DNA of 38,880 bases from Candidatus Martarchaeota archaeon (GCA_023476545.1 JAMCYP010000025.1:1-38880); one strand, 5' to 3'; shown: positions 1-9,355, counted from the first letter of the stretch. The notes: generated from the sequence alone by a model not told the origin. Program-made: numbers and translations.

Positions 1-373
1 TTACATGATCTACACCTCCTTCGGGAAGTTCGTACATACAATAAAACTGCAGTGTGCCGCGCACTCTGCGGAATTCGGTTATTTCGTATCCATCTATCCC
101 GTCTGCAAGCTCCCTGGAAAAGCCGCTCAGCCCCCTGCCGGCATCTTTAGTCACAAGATCAAAGTCTAGGTCTTCTGAAAACCTTTGCGTTTTTTGTATG
201 TATATTTTATTGAGCGCAGTGCCCCCCTTGAAAACGAGCGAGCCTTGTTGCCGCGAAGTAAATTCTGCGATACGCCCCAAAACATCCATAAGATGGAATT
301 CTTTTATCACAAATTGGAGCGGAAGCCCGTAACGAACCGCTATGATCCTGCATACTTCTATATCGGTTTCCAT
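1..373 (-). CDS. abiEii: AbiEii-type nucleotidyltransferase toxin (partial, runs off left edge)
   Basis: Manual minus-strand translation from ATG at 373: METDIEVCRIIAVRYGLPLQFVIKEFHLMDVLGRIAEFTSRQQGSLVFKGGTALNKIYIQKTQRFSEDLDFDLVTKDAGRG... The KGGTALxKxY...RFSEDLDFDL signature is that of the AbiEii/AbiGii nucleotidyltransferases. No stop before the window edge. Confidence 0.9.
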   Translation of the reverse strand, partial: METDIEVCRIIAVRYGLPLQFVIKEFHLMDVLGRIAEFTSRQQGSLVFKGGTALNKIYIQKTQRFSEDLDFDLVTKDAGRGLSGFSRELADGIDGYEITEFRRVRGTLQFYCMYELPEGGVDHV

Positions 374-377
374 AGAC

Positions 378-980
378 CTAGCCCTTTGCAACCATCTTCT
401 TGACTTCCAAAAACTTTCTGCGCGTTTTTTGCGAGGCAAACTTCTGCACGTATGAATCGAATTCCTTCAGCTCTTTTGCGCTCAGCGGATTTTCGATGTA
501 TGCCTCGATGAGTTTTTTTTCCTCGATTGAGTATCGTTCCAGGTAGATGCAATCGAAAAGGGTCTTTGCCCTGGTAGAAACGACCAGGTTTCCAATGCTT
601 TCAAACCCTATGGCTTTCTCCTTTAGCGCGACAGCCCTGAACTCGTATGTTCCAAAGCGCTTTGATCCTGACTGGGATGTAGTCACCACGGTAACAACGA
701 AAGGCATCTCGGCAATAAGCCTATGAATATACAAGGCCGCCGAAAATCCTATATAGCCGTTGAACGCGGATTGCGCCGCAACGAACTGGTCCTTCACGGG
801 GTTCGAGGCGTACACGCCACGCTTCAGGCGCAGCGCTCTTTCTGACTTGACCAGCCTGCTCAGAATGGTCTTCAGGGTGGAATCGTCACAGAGTTTCAGG
901 CTTTCAAGCACGTCCAGAGTGATGATTCCTGACGGAGAGTTTTCTACGGCTTCTTGCAGCCTTGCGGTCAAATTTTTCAT
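378..980 (-). CDS. abiEi: AbiEi-type antitoxin / winged-helix transcriptional regulator
   Basis: 200-aa ORF with N-terminal wHTH (TLKTILSRLVKSERALRLKRGVYA) and AbiEi-like C-terminal region; stop lies 4 nt before the AbiEii start. Confidence 0.8.
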   Translation of the reverse strand: MKNLTARLQEAVENSPSGIITLDVLESLKLCDDSTLKTILSRLVKSERALRLKRGVYASNPVKDQFVAAQSAFNGYIGFSAALYIHRLIAEMPFVVTVVTTSQSGSKRFGTYEFRAVALKEKAIGFESIGNLVVSTRAKTLFDCIYLERYSIEEKKLIEAYIENPLSAKELKEFDSYVQKFASQKTRRKFLEVKKMVAKG

Positions 981-988
981 ATAGATAT

Positions 989-1007
989 AATAAACAATAT
1001 GTTTATT
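989..1007. promoter_or_regulatory. Inverted repeat AATAAACA-ATA-TGTTTATT just upstream of the abiEi start; candidate autoregulatory operator
   Basis: Perfect 8-bp arms, 3-bp spacer, 9-27 nt upstream of the abiEi ATG. Confidence 0.6.
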
Positions 1008-1043
1008 TAAGCCTTTCTATATTTAAAGGAGCCGAACGCGCAA

Positions 1044-1129
1044 TGCGGAGGATGGGATTCGAACCCATGCATCCACTAGGGAAACAGGCCCTGAACCTGT
1101 CGCATTTGACCAAGCTCTGCCACCTCCGC
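1044..1129 (-). tRNA. tRNA-Leu(CAG), type II with long variable arm
   Basis: Reverse complement GCGGAGG TG GCAGAGCTTGGTCAAATGC G ACAGG TTCAGGG CCTGT TTCCCTAGTGGATGC ATGGG TTCGAAT CCCAT CCTCCGC folds as a cloverleaf; anticodon loop TTCAGGG gives CAG. Confidence 0.95.
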
Positions 1130-1203
1130 GCAGGTTTAATGGCAAGTAGGTATTTTTGTATCTTTGTCTTCACCCTTTTAATTCCTTCCAACGATAGAGT
1201 ATC

Positions 1204-2517
1204 ATGCAGAAGATAAGCGCCGCGACCGCCACCGCGGTGGGGCTCGGGGCCATAATCGGCGCGGGAATCTTCGTGCTGAGCGGCACCGCCATAGCGCTCG
1301 CGGGCCCGTACGCGCTGCTCGCGTTCGCGCTCGTGGGCATCGTAGTCTTCATAGTCGCACTCGAGCTGGGCGAGCTCGCGAGCATAATGCCCAATGCGAA
1401 GGGTGCGTCATACTCTTACGTATACAAGGCCTTCGGAAGCGAGATGGGCTTCATGACGGGCATGATGATGTATTTCAGCTATGCCTCATCCATCTCAGTC
1501 ATAGCCCTCGGCTTCGGCTCTTATCTCGCCAACATACTGGGAGTACAGTCGGCCGCTTATGCCATACCGTTCGCGATGCTGCTCATAGCCGGCATATCGG
1601 GCATAAACGCGCTCGGAATAAGGAAGGCGGCGCGCACCGACCTCTTCCTTGTTCTGATAAAGATAGCGATCCTGCTGATCTTCATAGGTTTCGCCTTCGC
1701 GCTTGTCATGCGCTCTGGAGGCTTCAGTTTCGTCAACTTCCAGGCGTCGCCAGTACAACTGGGCATCGCGCAGCTCTTTGCGGCGAGCATAGCGATAATC
1801 TTCGCCTACTCCGGATTCCAGAACATAGCTACATTCACCTCAAGGGTTGAGGGCGGCCCCAGGAACGCGGCCAGGGCGATAATATACGCTGTCCTGATAA
1901 GCATCGTGCTGTACGTATTGGTTGTGATAGCGCTCATGGCTCTGGCTCCGGCCAGTTCATTCAAGATAGGCGGCGATCCCCTTGCCTTCGCGCTGAACAG
2001 CGCGCACGCCCCCGCCTGGCTGCTGGTACTGACCGACATAGGCGCGCTTCTGGCCACCGCATCGGCGTCACTGGCGATGATGCTCGGTTCTTCCAGGCTG
2101 CTCTACCAGATAAGCAGCGACGGCCTCCTGCCAAGGATACTGCGCAAGTACGATGCCAAGCGTGACGTCGCGGTCCGCGGCATCGCCGTGTCCGCTGTGA
2201 TAGGAGGCGCAATGCTTTTCGCGGGCAACATATACGTCATTGCGGCGATAAGCAACTTCGGCCTCCTCTTCTCTTACCTCATGCGAGGCTTCGCTGTGGT
2301 TCACTTCAGGCGGCAGAGGGTTTTTGCAGGATTCAAGGTCCCATTCTACCCCTACCTGACCATGATCGCCATAATCGGCATAGTCGCCTTCATGGCGGGC
2401 ATGCCGCACGAGGCGCTCGTGTTCGGCGTCGTGCTGCTGATCGCGTTCCTCTCCGTCTACTACATGCTGCGAGAGGTCGAGGACAAGAAGGTCATAAGGG
2501 TAAGGCTGTTCAAGTGA
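1204..2517 (+). CDS. APC-family amino acid permease
   Basis: 437-aa polytopic protein; N-terminal AVGLGAIIGAGIFVLSGTAIALAGPYALLAFALVG is typical of APC transporters. Confidence 0.9.
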   Translation: MQKISAATATAVGLGAIIGAGIFVLSGTAIALAGPYALLAFALVGIVVFIVALELGELASIMPNAKGASYSYVYKAFGSEMGFMTGMMMYFSYASSISVIALGFGSYLANILGVQSAAYAIPFAMLLIAGISGINALGIRKAARTDLFLVLIKIAILLIFIGFAFALVMRSGGFSFVNFQASPVQLGIAQLFAASIAIIFAYSGFQNIATFTSRVEGGPRNAARAIIYAVLISIVLYVLVVIALMALAPASSFKIGGDPLAFALNSAHAPAWLLVLTDIGALLATASASLAMMLGSSRLLYQISSDGLLPRILRKYDAKRDVAVRGIAVSAVIGGAMLFAGNIYVIAAISNFGLLFSYLMRGFAVVHFRRQRVFAGFKVPFYPYLTMIAIIGIVAFMAGMPHEALVFGVVLLIAFLSVYYMLREVEDKKVIRVRLFK

Positions 2518-2523
2518 TAAAGG

Positions 2524-3429
2524 ATGGCAAACAGAGCAACGTCGAAGGCCCAATCAGCGATGGAGTACCTCATGACCTACGGCTGGGCCATCCTGATTAT
2601 TGCAGTTGTGCTCGGCGCGCTATTCCAGCTCGGAGTGTTCAATTCTGCAAACCTCGCCCCGCGCGCGCCTCCTGGCGCGTGCCAGATCTACAGGCCCAAC
2701 GGCCCAGGCAGTACAAGCATAATCAACCTCGAGGGCGTCTGCAATGGGCAGCTGCCGCAGTACGTGGCGAGTTTAAGTGGGTTCACAACCAGTAACATAA
2801 TGGCTGACGCAGCTTCCCTGCCTACAGGCTCTGAAGCAAGAACAATTGCTGCTTGGGTATACACGAATGTCAACATCAACAATATCCAAAGCACAGCTGT
2901 CATTCCAGTAATATGGGGGGCATGCGGAACGGCAGAGTACTCGGGTTTAGGAATATGGCCCCCAAGCGTAACATACTTTTATGGTGATTACGACGACGCT
3001 GCTTCTAATTTAGGTATAGCAACACAGACATGGACTTTTATAGCGGTCAGCTACCCCGCTAATGGCAACACTTTAGAAGCCTCACTCTACGCAGACGGCA
3101 ACTCCCAAACAGTGGCTCTTAGCGGCGGTGTACCTCTAAACACGCCTTCTGGGACACAGTTATCTTTTTCACTGCCTCCGTGTAGCAGTGGATATTCTTT
3201 CAACGGAATGTTGGCAAATATCCAGATCTACAACGCCTCTCTCTCTGCTCCTGAGGTGAACGCGCTCTATCTTGAGGGCATCGGCGGCGCGCCGCTCAAG
3301 CTCCAGAACCTGGTCGGATGGTGGCCGCTCAACGGCAACGCGAACGACTACTCCGGCAATGGCAACAACGGCGTGCCGAGCAGCGTGAGCTACACGGCCC
3401 AGTGGACTAGCGGGTACACGCCGCCATAG
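2524..3429 (+). CDS. Type IV pilin-like surface protein with LamG/concanavalin-like domain
   Basis: N-terminus AQSAMEYLMTYGWAILIIAVVLGALFQLGVF (archaeal class III signal/pilin helix); later LamG-like motifs IQIYNASLSAPEVNALY and LVGWWPLNGNANDYSGNGNNG. Confidence 0.8.
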   Translation: MANRATSKAQSAMEYLMTYGWAILIIAVVLGALFQLGVFNSANLAPRAPPGACQIYRPNGPGSTSIINLEGVCNGQLPQYVASLSGFTTSNIMADAASLPTGSEARTIAAWVYTNVNINNIQSTAVIPVIWGACGTAEYSGLGIWPPSVTYFYGDYDDAASNLGIATQTWTFIAVSYPANGNTLEASLYADGNSQTVALSGGVPLNTPSGTQLSFSLPPCSSGYSFNGMLANIQIYNASLSAPEVNALYLEGIGGAPLKLQNLVGWWPLNGNANDYSGNGNNGVPSSVSYTAQWTSGYTPP

Positions 3430-3437
3430 TTGATCTT

Positions 3438-4607
3438 ATGCTAATAGGGATAATAGGCGCACCAAACAAGGGCAAGAGCACCATCTTCTCAGCACTCACC
3501 ATGGCGAGCGCAGAGATTGCCGATTATCCATTCACCACTATCAAGCCCAATCTCGGAGTGGCCTATGCCACCAGGCAGTGCGTCGAGAAGGAACTGCACG
3601 TGAAGTGCAAGCCTAGGAATGGGCTCTGCATAAATGGCGTGAGAGAGATTCCAATAAACATAACCGACGTAGCCGGCCTGGTGCCTGACGCTCACCTGGG
3701 CAAGGGTATGGGCAACCAATTCCTCAGCGACCTTGCGGGGGCGAGCGCGTTCATACAGGTAGTGGACCTAAGCGGAAAGACAGACATACACGGCAATGCC
3801 GGCGAGGGATATGACCCCGCAGAGGAGGTGCTCGCTGTGAGGAAGGAGGTGGCGCTCTGGCTTGCGGGCATCATCGTGAAGCACAAAGGGGCGCTTTCGA
3901 AGAGAAACGACGGCGAGAAGGCGCTGGTGGAGACGCTGACAGGATTCGGGCTCAAGGATGCACAGGTCAGGAAGGCCGCTGAGGCATGCGGCCTCGGCAC
4001 CTCGCAGATTGCGTGGGATGAGAAAGAGGCGTACGCATTCGCTGACAAGCTGCTTGCCATAAGCAAGCCCACCGTTGTCGCGGCAAACAAGCTGGACATG
4101 GCCAATCCAGAAGCCCTGGAACGTCTGCGCAAGAAGCTTGATGGCTACACTGTCATCGGCTGCTCCGGGGCCGTGGAGCTGGCGCTCAGGAAGGCTGCTG
4201 CGGGGGGCATAATAGACTATGCGCCCGGGAGCGCAGGGTTCGAGGTGAAGAGAGAGGTTGGCGCCGAGCAGAAGAAGGCGCTGGACTACATGTCAGATTT
4301 CGTAAAGAAGAACGGCGGTACGGGAGTGCAGGAGGTAATAGACACTGTAGTGTTCAAGGAGCTCAAAGAGATAGTGGTGTACCCGGTGGAGGACGAGAAC
4401 AAGTACACGGACCACTTCGGGAACGTACTGCCAGACGCACTGCTGGTCACAAAGGGTTCGAAAGCCGTTGACCTTGCGGAGGCGATACACAGCGACCTCG
4501 CCAAGGGCATGCTCTACGCGATAGACGCGAAGAAGAAGCTGCGCGTGGCAAAGGACTATGCGCTCACGGACAACGACGTCCTGAGGATAGTAAGCGCAGC
4601 GAAGTAG
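3438..4607 (+). CDS. ychF: YchF/OLA1-like Obg-family GTPase (archaeal form)
   Basis: GAPNKGKSTIFSALT (P-loop), DVAGLVPDAHLGKGMGNQFLSDL (G3), ANKLD (G4), C-terminal TGS-like region. Confidence 0.85.
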   Translation: MLIGIIGAPNKGKSTIFSALTMASAEIADYPFTTIKPNLGVAYATRQCVEKELHVKCKPRNGLCINGVREIPINITDVAGLVPDAHLGKGMGNQFLSDLAGASAFIQVVDLSGKTDIHGNAGEGYDPAEEVLAVRKEVALWLAGIIVKHKGALSKRNDGEKALVETLTGFGLKDAQVRKAAEACGLGTSQIAWDEKEAYAFADKLLAISKPTVVAANKLDMANPEALERLRKKLDGYTVIGCSGAVELALRKAAAGGIIDYAPGSAGFEVKREVGAEQKKALDYMSDFVKKNGGTGVQEVIDTVVFKELKEIVVYPVEDENKYTDHFGNVLPDALLVTKGSKAVDLAEAIHSDLAKGMLYAIDAKKKLRVAKDYALTDNDVLRIVSAAK

Positions 4608-4692
4608 GACGGGCTTTATTGCCCCCTCCGTATTAAAAACAGATCTGAACACAATCTTATTTAACCAAACGCGCATATCGTTAAGTGAGGTA

Positions 4693-4794
4693 ATGACGGT
4701 GGTCGTAAGCCAACACGGAACGGTGCATCAGCACCAAGACGCAGGCGAGCCATGCCAATGGCAATCGGGCTACCGTTTCAGGCAGGTCCACTAG
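4693..4794 (+). CDS. Possible 33-aa leader ORF overlapping the next gene
   Basis: ATG ACG GTG GTC ... CAC TAG: MTVVVSQHGTVHQHQDAGEPCQWQSGYRFRQVH, after a TATA-like tcttatttaacc; contains GGTGC-atca-GCACC hairpin. Confidence 0.2.
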   Translation: MTVVVSQHGTVHQHQDAGEPCQWQSGYRFRQVH

Positions 4795-5051
4795 CCGACC
4801 TCACAGGAATCCTGCTTGCATCGCTCAACAAAAAACAGCTGCTAATCCTCTCTGAAATCGCGATAAGTACGGCCACCATAAGCGCGATAATCGATGCAAT
4901 CTCCCTTGAGCAGAGCATACCCGAATCGACGCTGAAGTCGAATGTCAAGAGACTGCGGGAGCTGGGCCTGGTGTCGTGCGGCGACGGGCAGCCGGCAAGA
5001 TTGACAGGGGCGGGCGAGCTTGTGCTGCGAATACTTAACAAGGTGGAATAG
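4752..5051 (+). CDS. Small winged-helix transcriptional regulator
   Basis: 99 aa, wHTH-like: KQLLILSEIAISTATISAIIDAISLEQSIPESTLKSNVKRLRELGLVS. Confidence 0.6.
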   Translation: MPMAIGLPFQAGPLADLTGILLASLNKKQLLILSEIAISTATISAIIDAISLEQSIPESTLKSNVKRLRELGLVSCGDGQPARLTGAGELVLRILNKVE

Positions 5052-5237
5052 ATGGAAGGCACGAAAGAGATACAAGAGAAGAAGATAGAAGAGGCGAAGG
5101 CCGGCACAGCGTCGTCTGCGCAGACGAACAAGGAACCGACGGTGCAGGAGCTAAAAGCAGAGATAGAGAAGCTGAAGGGCGAACTGAGAAAACGCGAACC
5201 AAGCGTCGAGCCGCTGCTCGGCGGGTGCTTCAGATGA
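5052..5237 (+). CDS. Small coiled-coil hypothetical protein
   Basis: 61 aa; ATG directly follows the stop of the upstream HTH ORF (TAG|ATG); VQELKAEIEKLKGELRKRE coiled-coil. Confidence 0.5.
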   Translation: MEGTKEIQEKKIEEAKAGTASSAQTNKEPTVQELKAEIEKLKGELRKREPSVEPLLGGCFR

Positions 5238-5273
5238 ACTGCTTTAATAGATTTGCAGGAGAGTAGTGGTCTG

Positions 5274-6479
5274 ATGGACGGTTCTTTCAAGCGAGTGGAC
5301 GCATACCTCGACGCGCACAAGCGCGAGATGGCCGAGGCTCTGGCAAAGATGGTGGGCATCAGGTCCATATCGCCAGAGAGCGGAGGTGGCGGCGAGGGCA
5401 AACGGGCAGACTTCCTGCAGGGCCTGCTGCAGAAGTGGGGCTTCAAGGTCAAGAGGTACGCATACGTTGACAAGACAGGAACCAGGAGGCCTAGCCTGGT
5501 GACAAAGTTCGGGGCAGGCAAGAAGACGCTCTGGGTCATCGCGCACATCGATACCGTATCCGAAGGCGACAGGTCGCTCTGGAAGACCGATCCGTTCAAG
5601 GGCGTGATCAAGAACGGCAGGGTCTTTGGCAGAGGTACAAATGACAACGGACAGGCGGTGATAGCCAGCATCTTCGCCCTCCGGGCTCTGAAGGAGTGCG
5701 GGACCGCGATGAAGAAGAGCATCGGCGTGGTGCTCGCGGCAGATGAGGAGCTAGGAAGCCAGTACGGCATCGTGAGCCTGATGAAGGAGGGCATATTCGG
5801 CAAGGGCGATTCGGTGGTGGTGCCCGATTCGGGAAACGAGCGCGGGGACGAGATAGAGATAAGCGAGAAGGGCTCGCTCTGGATCAGGTTCACCATAAAA
5901 GGCAGGCAGGTGCACGCAAGCATGCCCCAGACAGGGATAAACGCGTACATGCACGCGATAAGATTCTTCGACTTCCTGGACCGCTACCTGTACGAGAAGT
6001 ACAACGGCAGGGAGAAGCCGTTCCACACGCGCTCAACCTTCGAGGTCACAAAGCACGAGAAGAACCTGGACAGCACAAACATAATACCGGGCACGGAGGT
6101 CTCTTACATGGACTGCAGGGTGCTTCCCAGATATCCGCTGGACAGGGTGCTCACGGACATAAGCAGGATAGCCAAGCTTGACAGCTTCGGGAAGGCGAAG
6201 ATAAAGGTAGAGGTGTTCAAGCGAGAGGATGCGGCAAAGCCTACAAGCGAGAGGGCAGAGGTGGTTGTCTCGCTCAAGAAAGCACTGAAGAAGCTCAGAG
6301 GAATAGACGCCAAGTGCATAGGGATAGGTGGCGGCACTGTTGCCAAGCCCTTCAGGGAGCGCGGCATACCAGCTGCGGTGTGGAGTACGCAATACGAGAT
6401 AGCGCACCAGCCGAACGAGTTTGCGGTGATAAGCCAGATGGTTGACGACGCGAAGGTCTTCGCCTATCTCTGCACCTGA
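5274..6479 (+). CDS. M20-family metallopeptidase (ArgE/DapE/CPG2-like)
   Basis: Motifs LWVIAHIDTVSEGD, GRGTNDNGQAVIA, AADEELGSQYG. The ORF track opens at TTG 5253; ATG 5274 (MDGSFKRVDAYLD) is more likely the start. Confidence 0.88.
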   Translation: MDGSFKRVDAYLDAHKREMAEALAKMVGIRSISPESGGGGEGKRADFLQGLLQKWGFKVKRYAYVDKTGTRRPSLVTKFGAGKKTLWVIAHIDTVSEGDRSLWKTDPFKGVIKNGRVFGRGTNDNGQAVIASIFALRALKECGTAMKKSIGVVLAADEELGSQYGIVSLMKEGIFGKGDSVVVPDSGNERGDEIEISEKGSLWIRFTIKGRQVHASMPQTGINAYMHAIRFFDFLDRYLYEKYNGREKPFHTRSTFEVTKHEKNLDSTNIIPGTEVSYMDCRVLPRYPLDRVLTDISRIAKLDSFGKAKIKVEVFKREDAAKPTSERAEVVVSLKKALKKLRGIDAKCIGIGGGTVAKPFRERGIPAAVWSTQYEIAHQPNEFAVISQMVDDAKVFAYLCT

Positions 6480-6989
6480 CTACGAGCTGACCTTCCTCGA
6501 GTATGAGAGTAGGGCGAACGCCTCAGAGAGCGCGATGCATATGATGACAGGCAGCGCTATCCATGAGAGCAGGAGGAAGTCGGACGATGGGGTTATGCTA
6601 GGGAACACGGCGGAGAGCACCTCGTAGATCACCACTATTCCTATGGAGTACACTATTGCGGCGTAGACGCCGTTGATCAGGCCCGCCTTTCCGGCCTTGC
6701 TCATCGACTTCGACCTTATGCCGACCTCCGCGCCTATCGCGGCGCCTATCACCAGCGGCAGTATTATGTCTCCGGGGAAGAAGAGTATGAAGTTGGATGC
6801 GCTGGCAAGAACACCGCCTATGCTTCCCGAGCTTGCAATCGATACGTTTGAGACGAAGAACTTTATCGCGAGGGCCACGAAGAGAAGTACGAGCCATGCG
6901 GATATTGGGCCCGCGACGTTCGTCGCGTCATGCTGCGGCTTCCGCTCTCCGTCGTCGGAATCATTGCTGTCGTAGTATTCTCTCACCAT
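6480..6989 (-). CDS. Multi-pass membrane protein, function unknown
   Basis: 169 aa with several hydrophobic helices (WLVLLFVALAIKFFV, IILPLVIGAAIGAEVG, AAIVYSIGIVVIYEVL). Confidence 0.6.
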   Translation of the reverse strand: MVREYYDSNDSDDGERKPQHDATNVAGPISAWLVLLFVALAIKFFVSNVSIASSGSIGGVLASASNFILFFPGDIILPLVIGAAIGAEVGIRSKSMSKAGKAGLINGVYAAIVYSIGIVVIYEVLSAVFPSITPSSDFLLLSWIALPVIICIALSEAFALLSYSRKVSS

Positions 6990-7043
6990 GCGAACGCCTC
7001 TTCTTTAGATAAACAAGCCAAGGCTTAAATATGTAAGCAGAAG

Positions 7044-7511
7044 TCAGAGCCGTTTCCACATGCTTCTCCACATCCTGGAGAGTTTGTAGCCTCGCTTCTT
7101 GTAGTACTTGTGAAGCCCTGAGTTCTTCGCGTCAACAAATATCGCGACCTCCCTGGCTCCTAGCCTTCTCAGTTCCCTCTCGGCAGAGCGCATGAGAAGA
7201 GTGCCCGTTCCTTTTTCCCTGAACGTATGCAGAACCGCAAGCCGGTATATGAAACCTTCCCAGCCGTCGTAGCTTACGTACACTGTGCCAACGACATCTT
7301 TTCCAGAGACGGCCACGAGCACCGACCTGGAGTTGTATGCACGTTTCTTGCTGAGGTTTGACCTGCGATCCCAGACCTTGTCGAAGAGTCCCCCGTCAAC
7401 GAGCACTTTCTTCACTGCGGGGTAATCAGAGTCCCTGTATGCCCTTATCCTAATCGCTATGTTATCGCCATTCAGAAAATGTTCTTCAGTATTGTGCTGA
7501 GTATGACCCAT
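7044..7511 (-). CDS. GNAT-family N-acetyltransferase
   Basis: IRIRAYRDSDYPAVKKVL ... LAVLHTFREKGTGTLLMRSAERELRRLGAREVAIFVDAKNSGLHKYYKKRGYK. The start may be internal, since the ORF overlaps the upstream GT gene by 40 nt. Confidence 0.85.
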   Translation of the reverse strand: MGHTQHNTEEHFLNGDNIAIRIRAYRDSDYPAVKKVLVDGGLFDKVWDRRSNLSKKRAYNSRSVLVAVSGKDVVGTVYVSYDGWEGFIYRLAVLHTFREKGTGTLLMRSAERELRRLGAREVAIFVDAKNSGLHKYYKKRGYKLSRMWRSMWKRL

Positions 7512-8158
7512 CCGTCGCTGAAGGTGCGAAGCTTCCCCTCGCCCGCTGCCCTCTTCTTCTCGGTGCTGGGCACCTCAATCACCCTGAAACCGTTCTTTAT
7601 CGCCTTGATGTTTATCTCGGTCTCTATCCCAAAACCCTTCTCGCTGAGCCCCAGCCTGGCGGGCACGCCCTTCCTGAAGCTCCTATATCCGTAGCACATG
7701 TCTGTGTAGTTGGCGTGGAAGAGCACGTTGACCAGGAAGACAAAGAACTTGTTGCCGAAGACGCGGAATGGAGGTATGTCCTCGGAGCCGCCGCCTATTA
7801 TGAACCTTGAGCCTGTGCAGATGTCATAGCCTATGTCTATCGCATCGATCAGGAGCGCGAGTTCCTTCGGCTCGTTTGAGAGATCTGCGTCCATGGCCAC
7901 GAGCACGTCGCCCTTTGCCGCCTTCAGGCCCTTTATCAGCGCCGCGCCTTTGCCCACGTTATCGTAGAGCACCCTTGCGCCCATCCTCTTGGCTATCTCC
8001 GCTGTCTTGTCCTTGCCCCTTACGTCATCCACAACTATTATCTCGCTCCTGCGGCCGCTCAGCTGCTTCTTAACCCCCTGCAGTACCTTCACTATGTTCT
8101 TCTCCTCGCGGAAGGTGGGGATGATGATTGAGATCAGCTCGCTGCTACCTCTCTGCAT
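7472..8158 (-). CDS. Family 2 glycosyltransferase (dolichyl-phosphate sugar synthase-like)
   Basis: ISIIIPTFREEKNIVKVLQGV, EIIVVDDVRGKDKTAEIA, DVLVAMDADLSNEPKEL; GT-A fold motifs. Confidence 0.88.
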   Translation of the reverse strand: MQRGSSELISIIIPTFREEKNIVKVLQGVKKQLSGRRSEIIVVDDVRGKDKTAEIAKRMGARVLYDNVGKGAALIKGLKAAKGDVLVAMDADLSNEPKELALLIDAIDIGYDICTGSRFIIGGGSEDIPPFRVFGNKFFVFLVNVLFHANYTDMCYGYRSFRKGVPARLGLSEKGFGIETEINIKAIKNGFRVIEVPSTEKKRAAGEGKLRTFSDGWVILSTILKNIF

Positions 8159-8232
8159 AAAGCCCAGATACCTTTTTCACTCCTATATATTTAAAGATAA
8201 ACTGAGAGGTAGTAACGACGGTCAAGGATTAA

Positions 8233-9282
8233 ATGTTCAGCACGAAAATGGTTGGCATAGCAGGCACGATCCTGAGGAGCAACATAACCCGGCTTGACAG
8301 ACCGTACAAGTTAAACTTCTCAATCACTTACTGGTGCCAGAGCCGTTGCCAACACTGCTCAATATGGCATATCAGGCCGAAAGGAGAGCTCACGCTTGAT
8401 GAGATACGCGAACTCGCGAGGCGGAACAGGTACTTCCAGTGGATCGAGCTCACTGGAGGTGAGCCCTTCCTCAGGAGCGACATCGTAGAGATAGCCAAGA
8501 CGTTCAAGGACGAGTGCAAAGACCTGTATCTCCTGACGATGCCAACGAACTCGCTCTGCAACTACGAGATGGAGATAAAGAAGATAGAGCAGATGGCGCA
8601 GCTCGGCATACCCAACATAGTCATAACGGTCTCGCTGGACGGCTACCGCGAGCTTGAGGACAAGATACGCGGCGTGCCAGGCAACTACGACAAGGCGATA
8701 CGCATGTTCAAGGGCATAAAGGAGCTTGGCAGGAGGTACAACAACCTGCTCTGCGTCTTCGGCTTCACCATAATAAACGCCAACGCCGGCCAGTTCGAGC
8801 GGACGCTGCAGGAGGTGAGGAAGGACGTGCCAGGCATAAGCTACTCAGATTTCCACCTCAACGTCGGCCAGGTGAGCGACAACTACTACGCAAACGTAAA
8901 CAACCCGATAATAGCTCCAACGGACCTCGCGCTCAAGGACGTCGAGTTCCTGCTGAACAACACGAGAAAGGTAAGGGAAAGGGGCGTGTCTCGCTCGCTC
9001 AAGACATATCTCGAGATAAGGTACATGGAGGGCATAGAGGAGTTCCTGAAAACGAAGAAGAGCTCGGTGCCGAACCGTGATGGCGAGCTAAGCGTCTTCC
9101 TTGACAGCTACGGAAACGTCTTTCCTTCGATAATGACAAGCAGGAAACTGGGAAACACAAGGCAGGATGGCAATGACATCGCGAAGATGGTTGCAAGCGC
9201 GAACCTTGTGAGGGAGAAGGAGCAGCACTTCACCGCCTGTGAGAGCTACCAGTCGATACTCGGGTCGCTCTTCAAGCTGTAA
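8233..9282 (+). CDS. Radical SAM protein
   Basis: YWCQSRCQHCSIWHIRPKGELTLDEIRELARR (CX3CX2C) and IELTGGEPFLRSD. Confidence 0.9.
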   Translation: MFSTKMVGIAGTILRSNITRLDRPYKLNFSITYWCQSRCQHCSIWHIRPKGELTLDEIRELARRNRYFQWIELTGGEPFLRSDIVEIAKTFKDECKDLYLLTMPTNSLCNYEMEIKKIEQMAQLGIPNIVITVSLDGYRELEDKIRGVPGNYDKAIRMFKGIKELGRRYNNLLCVFGFTIINANAGQFERTLQEVRKDVPGISYSDFHLNVGQVSDNYYANVNNPIIAPTDLALKDVEFLLNNTRKVRERGVSRSLKTYLEIRYMEGIEEFLKTKKSSVPNRDGELSVFLDSYGNVFPSIMTSRKLGNTRQDGNDIAKMVASANLVREKEQHFTACESYQSILGSLFKL

Positions 9283-9355
9283 CGGCGCGGAGAAGAATTA
9301 TTATAAGGCTGAACCCCGAGCTATATCCAACATAGCCTGATCGCAGAGGAGATTC

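Noticed and set aside
2068-2553. 161-aa minus-strand ORF
   Set aside because: Antisense to the APC permease; His/Glu/Arg-rich shadow composition.
4778-5950. 390-aa minus-strand ORF
   Set aside because: Antisense to the HTH, coiled-coil and M20 peptidase genes; Ser/Pro/Leu-rich low-information composition typical of a shadow ORF.
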